Source: JANWYT01 sp034437555 | GTDB taxonomy: Bacteria; Chloroflexota; Anaerolineae; Aggregatilineales; Phototrophicaceae | Length of the DNA: 64,000 nucleotides | Assembly (NCBI GenBank): GCA_034437555.1 | Contig: DAOTTQ010000013.1 | Span: 93,043-157,042 of the forward strand | Direction: 5' to 3' | Shown: piece by piece, positions 51,638 to 60,054 of the stretch | Position numbering within the stretch: the stretch's first letter is position 1 | How the letters are laid out: every line of letters begins with the position of its first letter | Position numbers and translations under genes: made by a program | Notes under the pieces: generated by a model | Told to the model about the DNA's origin: nothing | Databases searched by the model: none | Seen by the model: the letters and a program-made list of their open reading frames with translations, nothing else

Positions 51638-53004
51638 TGAGCGAAAAAGTCCCTGTGCTTCAAAAGCGAGAAGAATTTGGCGCGTCCTTAAAACGCCGTC
51701 AACTGATTGGAACCATTTGGCAACGTCTGTTTTTCGCTGCGAATGTGTTCTCTATCATTATTTTGTTGGCGGTGGCGTTTAATGTGGCGAATGGCGCATT
51801 TGGCTATGTGGTGTTTACCTACAGTGTGCTGCCCGAAGAACTCTCGGAACGCCCACTGGTAGAACTTAGCGAACCCGAATTGGTAGACTTGCTCGTTCAA
51901 AAAGTCCCTAATCGGTTGCGTGTTATTTTGCGTGATAACTTAAGCCAAGTGCCAAATACTGTCTTTACAACAGAACCCTTAAAAACTGTTTTGGCGGGCA
52001 AGGTATTTAGTACAGAACTTGCTGGTAAAACCGTAAATGACCTTACAGAGCAAGAAATTGCCCTCGTCTTGAGTGATAACTTAGCGCAAGAAGAATTTGT
52101 GAAGATCATTACGCGACAAATTGTTATTCCGAACATTTCTGAAAGCTGGAATTTGGTAGACAGCCTAACGAATCGTGGGGAAATTGAAAAACTGGCAGCC
52201 GAAAAATACCCCGAAGGCGACCTCGTGTTTTACTCTTGGCTTAACCTAGACTTTGTCACAAGCTCTGTGTCTAGCAATGCCACCACCGCTGGCTTAAGAA
52301 CTGCTTTGTTAGGCACAATGTGGATTATGATTGTGGTTGTCACTGTCTCGTTCCCCATTGGGCTGGCAGCCGCTATTTATCTGCAAGAATACGCCGACCA
52401 GAACAGCACTGTTTCAAAAGTCATTGCAACGAATATTCGCAACCTTGCTGGCGTGCCTTCCATTATTTATGGGATGTTGGGCTTGGCGGTGTTTGCGCGT
52501 GTCTTTGAGTTTTACACCAGTGGGCGTTTTGTTGGTGTGACAGATAGCAATGGGCGCACGGTATTAACAGCCGGCTTAACGCTAGGCTTGCTGATTTTGC
52601 CCACCATTATCATTAACGCCCAAGAAGCTCTTAAAGCGGTGCCTTCTAGCCTGCGCGATGCGTCTTACGGGATGGGCGCAACCAAGTGGCAAACGGTGAG
52701 CCGTGTGGTGCTTCCAAATGCCATTGGCGGTATTTTAACGGGCATCATTTTGGCGGTGTCGCGCGCCATCGGCGAAACCGCGCCTTTGATTGTGGTGGGT
52801 GCGTCTACGTTTATTGGGATTGACCCCAACGGCGTTTTCTCTAAGTTTACGGTAGTGCCGATTCAAATTTACCAATGGACATCACGCCCCGAACTGGTGT
52901 TTAAGAATGCGGCTGCGGCTGCCATTATTGTGTTGGTGGCGGTGTTACTTTTGCTTAACAGTACCGCGATTTATCTTCGTAATCGCTATGGCATAAGGAT
53001 ATAA
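51637..53004 (+). CDS. pstA: phosphate ABC transporter permease PstA with large N-terminal insertion
   Basis: The PstA permease subunit. At 455 residues it is about 160 longer than typical PstA (280-300). The extra part (about 62-212) lies between TM1 and the core: LPEELSERPLVELSEPELVD, KTVNDLTEQEIALVLSDNLA and a segment ending FVTSSVSSNATTAGLRTALL. It is probably extracytoplasmic and helical. The core helices (TMWIMIVVVTVSFPIGLAAA, GMGATKWQTVSRVVLPNA) are conventional. Start overlaps the pstC stop by one base. Confidence 0.92.
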   Translation: MSEKVPVLQKREEFGASLKRRQLIGTIWQRLFFAANVFSIIILLAVAFNVANGAFGYVVFTYSVLPEELSERPLVELSEPELVDLLVQKVPNRLRVILRDNLSQVPNTVFTTEPLKTVLAGKVFSTELAGKTVNDLTEQEIALVLSDNLAQEEFVKIITRQIVIPNISESWNLVDSLTNRGEIEKLAAEKYPEGDLVFYSWLNLDFVTSSVSSNATTAGLRTALLGTMWIMIVVVTVSFPIGLAAAIYLQEYADQNSTVSKVIATNIRNLAGVPSIIYGMLGLAVFARVFEFYTSGRFVGVTDSNGRTVLTAGLTLGLLILPTIIINAQEALKAVPSSLRDASYGMGATKWQTVSRVVLPNAIGGILTGIILAVSRAIGETAPLIVVGASTFIGIDPNGVFSKFTVVPIQIYQWTSRPELVFKNAAAAAIIVLVAVLLLLNSTAIYLRNRYGIRI

Positions 53005-53011
53005 GGGAACA

Positions 53012-53830
53012 ATGACAGATAATACGATGGTACGGGCAGAAAACGCCCTGGAACTGGAAAATGTGAGCGTGTACTACGGCTCTAAGCTGGCAGTAAGCGA
53101 TGTGAGTATGAGCATTGAGCGCAATAAAATCACGGCGTTCATTGGGCCCTCTGGCTGTGGTAAAACAACCGTGTTGCGCTCACTAAACCGCATGAACGAC
53201 CTTATTTCTGGGGCGCGTGTGGAGGGTAAAATTCACTTTAACGGCACAAACCTGTATGACAGCCACGTTGACCCTGTGCAAGTGCGCCGTTATATTGGGA
53301 TGGTGTTCCAAAAAGCGAATCCGTTCCCAAAGAGTATTTATGACAATATCGCCTATGGTCCCCGCTTATTGGGCATCAAGGACAAAAGCACGTTGGATGG
53401 CATTGTCGAAAACAGCTTGCGCGGCGCTGCTCTGTGGGATGAAGTAAGAAGTGACCTGAAGAAAAGTGGGCTTGCGCTTTCGGGTGGGCAACAACAACGT
53501 TTGTGCATCGCACGCGCCATTGCCATTGAACCCGAAGTCATTTTGATGGATGAGCCATGTTCGGCACTAGACCCCATCGCTACCCAACGCATTGAAGAGC
53601 TAATGCGCGAACTGCAAGAGAATTACACCATTGTGATTGTGACGCACAATATGCAACAAGCCCAACGTGCCAGCGATTACTGCGGTTTCTTTAGCATTCG
53701 CAAAGATGAAACAGTGGTAGGTAAGGAAAATCGCTGGGGTATTTTGGCAGAATTTGACCAAACCGAGAAGCTGTTTAGCAACCCCGAAAGCCAAGAAACC
53801 CGTGATTATATCGCAGGTCGTTTTGGTTGA
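53012..53830 (+). CDS. pstB: phosphate ABC transporter ATPase PstB
   Basis: The ATP-binding subunit. Walker A GPSGCGKTTVLRSLNRMND, Q-loop MVFQKANPFPKSIYDNIAYG, signature ALSGGQQQRLCIARAIA, Walker B VILMDEPCSALDP and the H-loop VIVTHNMQQA. Length 272. It starts 8 bases after pstA and is followed by a terminator; no phoU follows, so the regulator, if any, lies elsewhere. Confidence 0.95.
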   Translation: MTDNTMVRAENALELENVSVYYGSKLAVSDVSMSIERNKITAFIGPSGCGKTTVLRSLNRMNDLISGARVEGKIHFNGTNLYDSHVDPVQVRRYIGMVFQKANPFPKSIYDNIAYGPRLLGIKDKSTLDGIVENSLRGAALWDEVRSDLKKSGLALSGGQQQRLCIARAIAIEPEVILMDEPCSALDPIATQRIEELMRELQENYTIVIVTHNMQQAQRASDYCGFFSIRKDETVVGKENRWGILAEFDQTEKLFSNPESQETRDYIAGRFG

Positions 53831-53855
53831 TTTTCAGGCGTTAGCATGTGTATAG

Positions 53856-53888
53856 AAGGTGGGATGTGGTGTAACTACATCTCACCTT
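53856..53888 (+). terminator. terminator after pstB
   Basis: AAGGTGGGATGT (53856-53867) pairs with ACATCTCACCTT (53877-53888) with one G-T wobble and a 9-base loop, followed by TTGCG. It ends the phosphate operon. Confidence 0.7.
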
Positions 53889-53962
53889 TTGCGTTTATAT
53901 ACCGAATAGGCTTTATAAGAGCGTGGGCAAGTTCACAACAGGCGTTTGTGGGGCAAGTGCTA

Positions 53963-55525
53963 TTAAGGCTGTAGCCCACTAAAGTAAGAGCGAATCAGGT
54001 CACGCAAGCCCAATGGCACTGTGCCACGCTCTAATGCCCGATTTGCTTGTTGAGCATATTCCTCAAAGACTTGGTTATACGGCACAAATTGCCCTTCTTG
54101 CGGGGTGCTGTCTTGAGTGCTGGGGCGTATGGGTGCGTTTTCGTCATCGGTTTCTAGCACAATGTCGGTATTGGCTTGTGAATTAAAAACACTCGGCGAA
54201 AAGATTTGCTCGAATACCGCTTCGCCTTCGCCATCGGGGTCTTGTTCATTAGGGGGGGTGTTTTCGCTTGCGCCCTGTGTGCTTGGCTCATTTTGCTCGC
54301 CATCCCCCGATGAAGAAGAGGCTTGCCCACTGTCGGGCGATTGTCCTGTTTCGGGGTTGCCTTCACCTTCTGGGCTGGTTTCGGGTGCGCCCCCTTGCCC
54401 TTCCTCACCCTCATTGCCACTTTCACCCTCACCTTCGGGGCTTTGCCCCTGTTCCCCCTGATTTGTGCCTGTTTCGCCCTCTTGTGGGTCGCCTTCGCCT
54501 ATGTCGGAGGGTTGTTCCCCTTGTTGCCCTTCTTGAGGGTCGCCTTCGCTTTCGCCCGCTGTTTCTGATGGCGCGTTTTCGCTAGCGGCTTCGGGCTGTC
54601 CTTCTTGTGGGGATGTGCCTTCACTTTGTGATGCCGTGTCACTCTCGTTGTCGCTTTGGGCATCTGCTACTTGAGGGGCTTCGGCATTGGCAATCGCTTG
54701 CGTTTGTTCTGCGAGAGTGTCTTGGACTTGGGTTAAGGCTTGTTCTAGCGATGGCGACATGCCTTCTGTGCCTTCATCACCTTCTTGAGCTTGTATCGAT
54801 GCGAGGGCTTGGGCGAGGTCTCTTCGGGCATCACTTAGGGTTGCAAACGCGCTCTCTGTCGTCACGTTGGGGGCGGTGAGGGCGGTAATGCGCGTTTCTA
54901 GTGTGCTTAGTAGAACATCGCGCGCTTCTAATGTAAGTGTGGTGTCTTGGGCGATAACAGTTTGGGCATCACGGAGTGCCGTCATGCCTTCTGTGATGGC
55001 GCGTTCCACATCGGGCGAGAGTGTGCTGGGGCGTGCGAAGGGATATACACCCACGAATATCAGCAAGCCCACCACAACCACCGCGCTTAATGTCCATTGT
55101 TGCACACCAAAGGTATAGGGCAAAAGTTGCTGATAGGCAATCTTTGGGGCAATCTCTCGTGTTTGGGCAAGCTGATATACTGTAAGCCCGTTTGAGGTAA
55201 TGCGCCCCTCTAAAATTTCATACGCCGTAGAGAAGCGTTCTTGTAAGCCCCATTGTGCCTCAAAATAATGAAGGGCGTGCTTTAGCGGGCGGCGCAGGCG
55301 CACAATTGCCCACACCCCACACGCCACAAGCGCAAAGACAAGCGCAACGATAGCCCATAGGGGCGTGTTTGTTGCGCCAAAGAATGCGCCAATTAGGGCA
55401 ACACCCCACCCCAATAATGCCCCTCCAATCAAGGCAAACGGCAACCACGCCCAAAGCGTGCGCGTTTGATAGCGACGTTCCCAACGCGCAAAGAGGGATA
55501 ACAGGGGGTCATTCGTCATTGCCAT
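53963..55525 (-). CDS. membrane protein with long acidic low-complexity domain
   Basis: An integral membrane protein with about three helices (LWAWLPFALIGGALLGWGVA, AIVALVFALVACGVWAIVRL, SAVVVVGLLIFVGVYPF), then a helical region (ARRDLAQALASIQAQEG). Residues about 275-440 are a very acidic, Gly/Glu/Gln/Pro/Ser-rich low-complexity stretch of QEGQQGEQPSDIGEGDP type. A short conserved end follows (VFEEYAQQANRALERGTVPL). Last gene of the six-gene minus-strand operon; its start overlaps the stop of the zinc-ribbon gene by one base. Not recognised. Confidence 0.65.
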   Translation of the reverse strand: MAMTNDPLLSLFARWERRYQTRTLWAWLPFALIGGALLGWGVALIGAFFGATNTPLWAIVALVFALVACGVWAIVRLRRPLKHALHYFEAQWGLQERFSTAYEILEGRITSNGLTVYQLAQTREIAPKIAYQQLLPYTFGVQQWTLSAVVVVGLLIFVGVYPFARPSTLSPDVERAITEGMTALRDAQTVIAQDTTLTLEARDVLLSTLETRITALTAPNVTTESAFATLSDARRDLAQALASIQAQEGDEGTEGMSPSLEQALTQVQDTLAEQTQAIANAEAPQVADAQSDNESDTASQSEGTSPQEGQPEAASENAPSETAGESEGDPQEGQQGEQPSDIGEGDPQEGETGTNQGEQGQSPEGEGESGNEGEEGQGGAPETSPEGEGNPETGQSPDSGQASSSSGDGEQNEPSTQGASENTPPNEQDPDGEGEAVFEQIFSPSVFNSQANTDIVLETDDENAPIRPSTQDSTPQEGQFVPYNQVFEEYAQQANRALERGTVPLGLRDLIRSYFSGLQP

Positions 55526-57042
55526 TACTCCTTAAGCCTAAAAGCGCGCCCCAGCACCACACGCCCTGTTTGACCATGCACTAGCCCCAAGCGCACATCA
55601 CCATCTACTTCGTTAAGCGTCGCTACCCACACGGGCAACATCACAAGGCGAAATTGCATGGTTTGTACCGAACATGAGACTGTGATAGGGCTGTCACCGT
55701 GTGGGTTGTGGTTAAAGCGTTGGCGCACATATTCAGTAACACGCGGACGCACTAATATCGAGGCTTTCTCAAAATCAATCGTATAAAGCTCGGCTTCACA
55801 ACCCGCCAATAGGGTGGGTGAATAGGCGAGCGCGGTCTGCATGTCATAGCGTCCCACGCGCTCGGCAAGGCGCGGTTCTGGCGATGAAAATGCAGGAAAG
55901 GGCAAGTCGAACACGCCATCGTTAAATTCTTCTCGGCGGGTGGCGGTGGCGCGTTTACTGCGCGTCATGAGCTTGGCATACGGGTCTTGGCTGGTGCGCG
56001 TAACTTGCACTGTGGCATCAAAAAACCAAAACGGCAAATATGCACGCACCAATGTTTTAGAAGCGACACGATTATTGATAAACCAGCCCGCCACGCGTTC
56101 TAAGGGGTTTTTGAGGGTTTCTTCTAGGCGTTCACGGGCTTCTTCTTCGTGGGTAATGCCAAACGGCACAATGCCGTCGGGCTGAACAAACGACTGTAGG
56201 GCATCGCGTTCTAGCACATCTGCGCCCCCACAAAACGGGCAACGTGCCGTGAGTTTTTGTGGGGTTAAGATGCGTTCTGCACCGCAATTATCACAATGAA
56301 GCAGGCGTTTGCCCACTTGCCATTGTATGGTCTGTCCGCGCCGTTTTAACAGTGCCATCGTCACCGAGCGTATGCCCGTATCTTGACGGGCGGGGGTGTC
56401 ATCACGATAACCACAATAGCCACAAACCGTAATGCCATCACGCCCTTTGGTCAGTGCGCCACCACACACGGGGCATTTAAGCGCAACGCTTTCAGCTTCT
56501 ACGGGCATATCCAGTGCTACCACATGAGGTTCATCACTATGTAGGCTCTTGTCGGCTTCGTCACGGGTTAAATCGCCCTTCATTACCATGAGTTCCCGAA
56601 TACTTTCAAGGTGATTCGGCATTTGTACCACGACTGCGCCATAGTGTTCACTTTTGCTTTCGGGGTCATCGCTAAGCCGTGCCAGCCACAAATGCGCGTC
56701 TAAAAAGTCGTGTTGTTGCTCTAATACGCGCTTAAAGGCTCTGATGGCTGCTTCGGGCTTGTCTTGATGCACATAATCCATTGCGGTGTGGTACATGGCG
56801 CGTGTCCATGTATCTATGTCGCCCCCATGCAAAATTTGATAGGTTTCGCCGTAGCGTTGTTTAAGCGTTTTAACAGGCTCGCGCTGTGGCTGTGGTGAGG
56901 GTGGCGCGATTTCTTCGGGTGTTTCGTCCATTTTATAGCCACAAATACGGCATGTAATACGCTGGTCACTAGCAACATACATCGACTTGGGTGCGGTGCA
57001 TCGCGGACAGTTGGGCGGTGCTAAACGCCGAATCATGCTCAT
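55525..57042 (-). CDS. triple zinc-ribbon protein with TPR-like helices
   Basis: A 505-residue protein with three Cys4 zinc ribbons: CPRC...CRICGYK near the N-terminus, KCPVCGG...CGYCGYR near the middle, and HCDNCGAERIL...CPFCGG after it. Between the first two lies a helical TPR-like part (AAIRAFKRVLEQQHDFLDAH). The C-terminal half contains IVPFGITHEEEARERLEETL and a beta-rich region (AYLPFWFFDATVQVTR), probably membrane-facing or assembly-related. Such zinc-ribbon proteins are known in cyanobacteria and Chloroflexi, without assigned function. It overlaps the downstream membrane protein gene by one base. Confidence 0.7.
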   Translation of the reverse strand: MSMIRRLAPPNCPRCTAPKSMYVASDQRITCRICGYKMDETPEEIAPPSPQPQREPVKTLKQRYGETYQILHGGDIDTWTRAMYHTAMDYVHQDKPEAAIRAFKRVLEQQHDFLDAHLWLARLSDDPESKSEHYGAVVVQMPNHLESIRELMVMKGDLTRDEADKSLHSDEPHVVALDMPVEAESVALKCPVCGGALTKGRDGITVCGYCGYRDDTPARQDTGIRSVTMALLKRRGQTIQWQVGKRLLHCDNCGAERILTPQKLTARCPFCGGADVLERDALQSFVQPDGIVPFGITHEEEARERLEETLKNPLERVAGWFINNRVASKTLVRAYLPFWFFDATVQVTRTSQDPYAKLMTRSKRATATRREEFNDGVFDLPFPAFSSPEPRLAERVGRYDMQTALAYSPTLLAGCEAELYTIDFEKASILVRPRVTEYVRQRFNHNPHGDSPITVSCSVQTMQFRLVMLPVWVATLNEVDGDVRLGLVHGQTGRVVLGRAFRLKE

Positions 57043-57053
57043 CAGAGAACCCC

Positions 57054-57827
57054 CTATAATGGATAAACGTTAATACCCAACGCACCTGCCCCCAAAACAA
57101 GCAAGGGCGCAATCAGGAGCGCGGGCAAAAAATTGGCGATGCGCGGACGCGCCACTCCCATTAGGATAAGGGAAAGCCCAATAAGCAAAATGCCCCCTAC
57201 CGCCGTTAGTTCAATGATGGCGGGCGAAGTGCTTAGCGATTGCGTGAGGTTGGGGTCACTAAGCGCACTCACCAAGCCCATACCCACTAAGGCAAGCCCA
57301 CCCTGTACGATGATAATGGTAATGAGGGTTGCCATTACACCCACACCAAAGGTAGACGCAAATGCTATTGCTGCAAAACCATCTAGCACGCTCTTGATGG
57401 CAAGGCTTTGGAAGCCAATCGCCAGCCCCATACCATCCTGAATGGACCCCACAAACGTAAGCGGCCCCACACAAAATACAAGGCTTGCCGTGACAAAGCC
57501 ATTGATAAAGCGTTCTCTTTCGCCCAGTGCATCGGGGTCAGCGGGGCTGGTATTGCCCCCCAAGCGTGTGCGTAACCAGTCGGCAAAGCGTTCTAATTGC
57601 ACGTCTAGGCGTAGTGTCTCACCAATGAGTACGCCAATAACGGCAGCCAATAGCACAATAATGATGTTTCCGCTTTGATTAGCATTGCCCATGCCCACGA
57701 CAACAGTCACTAAGCCCAGTGCCATCGTGACACTGTCACGGGTGCGCTCTGGCAGGCGATTGCCCACCAGTAAGCCGATTAAACTGCCTATAAATACCGT
57801 GACAACATTTAAGAGCGTTCCACCCAT
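57054..57827 (-). CDS. DUF554 membrane protein
   Basis: A polytopic membrane protein of the DUF554 family, length 257. Signature phrases: LLNVVTVFIGSLIGLLVGNR, ALGLVTVVVGMGNANQSG, INGFVTASLVFCVGPLTFVG, SIQDGMGLAIGFQSLAIKSV and ASTFGVGVMATLITIII. The family's function is not known; a transporter role is assumed by others. It starts 2 bases after the pseudo-kinase gene and is 11 bases before the zinc-ribbon gene in the same operon. Confidence 0.85.
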   Translation of the reverse strand: MGGTLLNVVTVFIGSLIGLLVGNRLPERTRDSVTMALGLVTVVVGMGNANQSGNIIIVLLAAVIGVLIGETLRLDVQLERFADWLRTRLGGNTSPADPDALGERERFINGFVTASLVFCVGPLTFVGSIQDGMGLAIGFQSLAIKSVLDGFAAIAFASTFGVGVMATLITIIIVQGGLALVGMGLVSALSDPNLTQSLSTSPAIIELTAVGGILLIGLSLILMGVARPRIANFLPALLIAPLLVLGAGALGINVYPL

Positions 57828-57829
57828 GC

Positions 57830-58174
57830 TTAGTTGCCTTCATTGAGATAATCGTTAATCTCATGCCCTGCGCGATTAATCGTCTCTGCCATATCGCGTT
57901 GGATGGGATTTAGCGTGCCTTCGGTTTCTTCTAGCAACACTTCAGCGTAGCCAATGATTTTTGATAAATTGGCACGCACCTCAAAACCAAAAATGTGTTG
58001 GGCTTGTTCACGGGTTAAATCATCCATCACAATCACCAAGTCTCTTAGTTCGATGGCGGATGTGAAAATAGAGTTTGCAAATTTTCGTTGCAGGTCGTTG
58101 AGTTCTGTTTGTAATAAGAGCGCATCGGATGCGTCTATCATGTTTATCAGTGCATCTACCAGTGGATTATTCAT
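57830..58174 (-). CDS. HisKA-like dimerisation protein lacking the phosphorylated His
   Basis: A 114-residue helical protein that aligns without gaps to a histidine kinase DHp domain: FGFEVRANLSKIIGYAEVLL against SHELRTPLNAIIGYTELL. The H-box His is Phe64, and E65 and R67 are kept. The second helix (GTLNPIQRDMAETINRAGHE) also resembles DHp helix 2. No ATPase domain is attached. It cannot be a kinase on its own; it may dimerise with the neighbouring degenerate kinase. It overlaps that gene by 8 bases and precedes DUF554 by 2 bases. Confidence 0.65.
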   Translation of the reverse strand: MNNPLVDALINMIDASDALLLQTELNDLQRKFANSIFTSAIELRDLVIVMDDLTREQAQHIFGFEVRANLSKIIGYAEVLLEETEGTLNPIQRDMAETINRAGHEINDYLNEGN

Positions 58175-58997
58175 AAGTTGTTTTCTTTGTTAGGGTCAAA
58201 CGAATATCGGGGTCACCAAATACGCCCCCCAATATCTGAATTTTACCATTATCTTTCTCAAGTTGGCTAATGTAAACGCCCCGTTCATGACGATAAAAGA
58301 GAACTGCGCTTGTTTCTATCTCCCAAATGCCGTGAAGGGTTCTAATGTCTAAGAAGTTGTCCTTAACCCGTAAGGTAACATGCTCTTGGTCTTTATTTTG
58401 GGGGTTTAGCATTTCACGGCACAGTACACCTATGATGTGCATGATGAGTTCTGATACATGATAGGGGCGGGCAATCACTTCAGTACATGGCTCATACACC
58501 ACACTAATACCAATGCCCGTATCGCCTAAAAAGTAGCGATAAATGTCGATGTAATCCCGTAAAAGTTGCCCTAACTCAAACGATTGGGGTTCTTGTTTGC
58601 GTTGGGTTATGCGCCATTGGGCTGCCCGTTGGTGACACTCCCCGATAGACAGTGCAAGCTCTACGCCTTCGCTATAAATCGTAGACAGCGTTTCTTTGTC
58701 TTGGTCTGTAAGGGAGGCATTGTCAAATAATTCGGTATAGCCTGTCAGCAGTTGGGCATAGCCATATAGGGCAACCACGCGGCGTTGCAGTTCCTCGCCC
58801 AATGCGGGCAAAACGTAAAAATAAGCCAATTGTCCGCGAGGAATGTCTTGAAAAAGCGTGCTAAGGTGCTTTGCAATCTCACCGATGTGGCTAATAAAGG
58901 GCTGTTGGGATGGCGCAAAACGCGCAGGCGATAGCGTTTCTGCGCGTTTTTTAATGTGATCGATGTGCTTGTGAAGGTCTAAAGTTTCTAACGCCAA
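58167..58997 (-). CDS. degenerate histidine kinase-like protein
   Basis: A 276-residue cytosolic protein that resembles a histidine kinase without phosphoacceptor. Its helix GEELQRRVVALYGYAQLL aligns to SHELRTPLNAIIGYTELL with the His replaced by Glu68. A HATPase-like part follows (about 140-276: FELGQLLRDYIDIYRYFLG, ARPYHVSELIMHIIGVLCRE), but the N, G1 and G2 boxes are not recognisable. TTG start with AAGGAG 8 bases upstream. Second gene of the operon, overlapping the J-domain gene by 10 bases. A scaffold or regulator is inferred. Confidence 0.65.
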   Translation of the reverse strand: MALETLDLHKHIDHIKKRAETLSPARFAPSQQPFISHIGEIAKHLSTLFQDIPRGQLAYFYVLPALGEELQRRVVALYGYAQLLTGYTELFDNASLTDQDKETLSTIYSEGVELALSIGECHQRAAQWRITQRKQEPQSFELGQLLRDYIDIYRYFLGDTGIGISVVYEPCTEVIARPYHVSELIMHIIGVLCREMLNPQNKDQEHVTLRVKDNFLDIRTLHGIWEIETSAVLFYRHERGVYISQLEKDNGKIQILGGVFGDPDIRLTLTKKTTYE

Positions 58998-59785
58998 CCG
59001 TGATACTCCTTGATGTAATCATAGGCTTCTAGTAAGCCTTTGATGCGATGCTCGGCTTCACCACGCGGTAACGCACTCACATCGGGATGATAGCGTAATG
59101 CCATTTGCCTAAATGCACGTTTTACTTCTTTTTCGCTGGCGTTGCGCTCTATGCCCAACATTTGATAGTAAGCGTCGAGCTTGTCGTTGGCTTCGCGCTG
59201 TTTGGGGGCTTGGGTTTTCTTGGTAGCGTAGTGAAAGCGTTGGTTAATGCGCTCGTGATGCACGCGACGCTTAAATTGGATAGAGGCAATATCGCCGATT
59301 GCCCATTGCCCCCTAAGGCTGGCATCGTTTTCGCGGTGGCGTACTGCAACGCTTTCGATGCTGAAATTGGGCATGTGCCAACAGTTATACTCTTCGGCGT
59401 AGGGCGTGGGGTCAAAATGGACTTGGGTTAGCGCATAGATGCCATCATTAGACGACACATAGGCATAAATCCAGCCGTCATGTAAGCGCAACAGAGCCTC
59501 TTGCCACTCCGAAGCCTTAATTAGGGATTCGTGGGAAGGGAGCAAACAGCCATTAAGCACAAAAAGCGTGCCGATGCCGTTTTGCGTATTTTGGCGTAAA
59601 ACGTTGCGTAGGTCTTTAATTTTGGGTTCTTGTTCTATCACATACACATAAAGCCTTGCACCCATCCATGTTTCCACCACAAGGTCGGCGAAGTGATTTT
59701 GAAAAATTTGCGTTGGGTCGGGTTCTTCGGTAGCGCGTTTTACATCGGGTACAGCGTTAAAGGTGGCTTTTAACCACGCAACCAT
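58988..59785 (-). CDS. J-domain protein (DnaJ-like), C-terminal J domain
   Basis: A 265-residue protein whose last ~65 residues form a J domain (YYQMLGIERNASEKEVKRAF, the HPD motif in RYHPDVSALP, then LLEAYDYIKEY), which stimulates Hsp70 ATPase. The N-terminal 190 residues are a distinct domain (LVVETWMGARLYVYVIEQEP, WIYAYVSSNDGIYALTQVHF) that would bind the client; it is not a known DnaJ zinc or C-terminal domain. The ATG at 59785 with GGAAG upstream is preferred; a GTG at 59809 would add 8 residues. It is the first gene of the operon, about 250 bases from ino1. Confidence 0.75.
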   Translation of the reverse strand: MVAWLKATFNAVPDVKRATEEPDPTQIFQNHFADLVVETWMGARLYVYVIEQEPKIKDLRNVLRQNTQNGIGTLFVLNGCLLPSHESLIKASEWQEALLRLHDGWIYAYVSSNDGIYALTQVHFDPTPYAEEYNCWHMPNFSIESVAVRHRENDASLRGQWAIGDIASIQFKRRVHHERINQRFHYATKKTQAPKQREANDKLDAYYQMLGIERNASEKEVKRAFRQMALRYHPDVSALPRGEAEHRIKGLLEAYDYIKEYHGWR

Positions 59786-60005
59786 GGGTGCTTCCACGTT
59801 TAGCCTCACACACTATCAACGCCCCTATTGTAGCATTATTTGTGTGCTACAGGTAAAGCGTTTTGGTAAGTGTTGAGCATCAATGTTATGGGTAAGAACG
59901 GCGCGACAGAGTATCATTATGCGATTTAGTCAAATTTTCGCAATAATCTAATGTCATTTTAACGCCAAGTGAGTAACATTAGCGCATCACACCACGTCAG
60001 GTTGG

Positions 60006-60014
60006 TGTTACAAT
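60006..60014 (+). promoter_or_regulatory. extended -10 promoter of ino1
   Basis: TGTTACAAT, an extended -10, lies 40 bases before the ATG at 60055, which has AGGAG upstream. No -35 at the expected distance. Confidence 0.5.
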
Positions 60015-60054
60015 ATCTGCTTAACATTTGTAAAGCTGTTTCAGGAGTTAAAGT

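Noticed and set aside
54117..54585. Proline/serine-rich plus-strand frames in the acidic membrane protein region
   Set aside because: They are reverse readings of the Glu/Gly-rich repeat and have no start signals.
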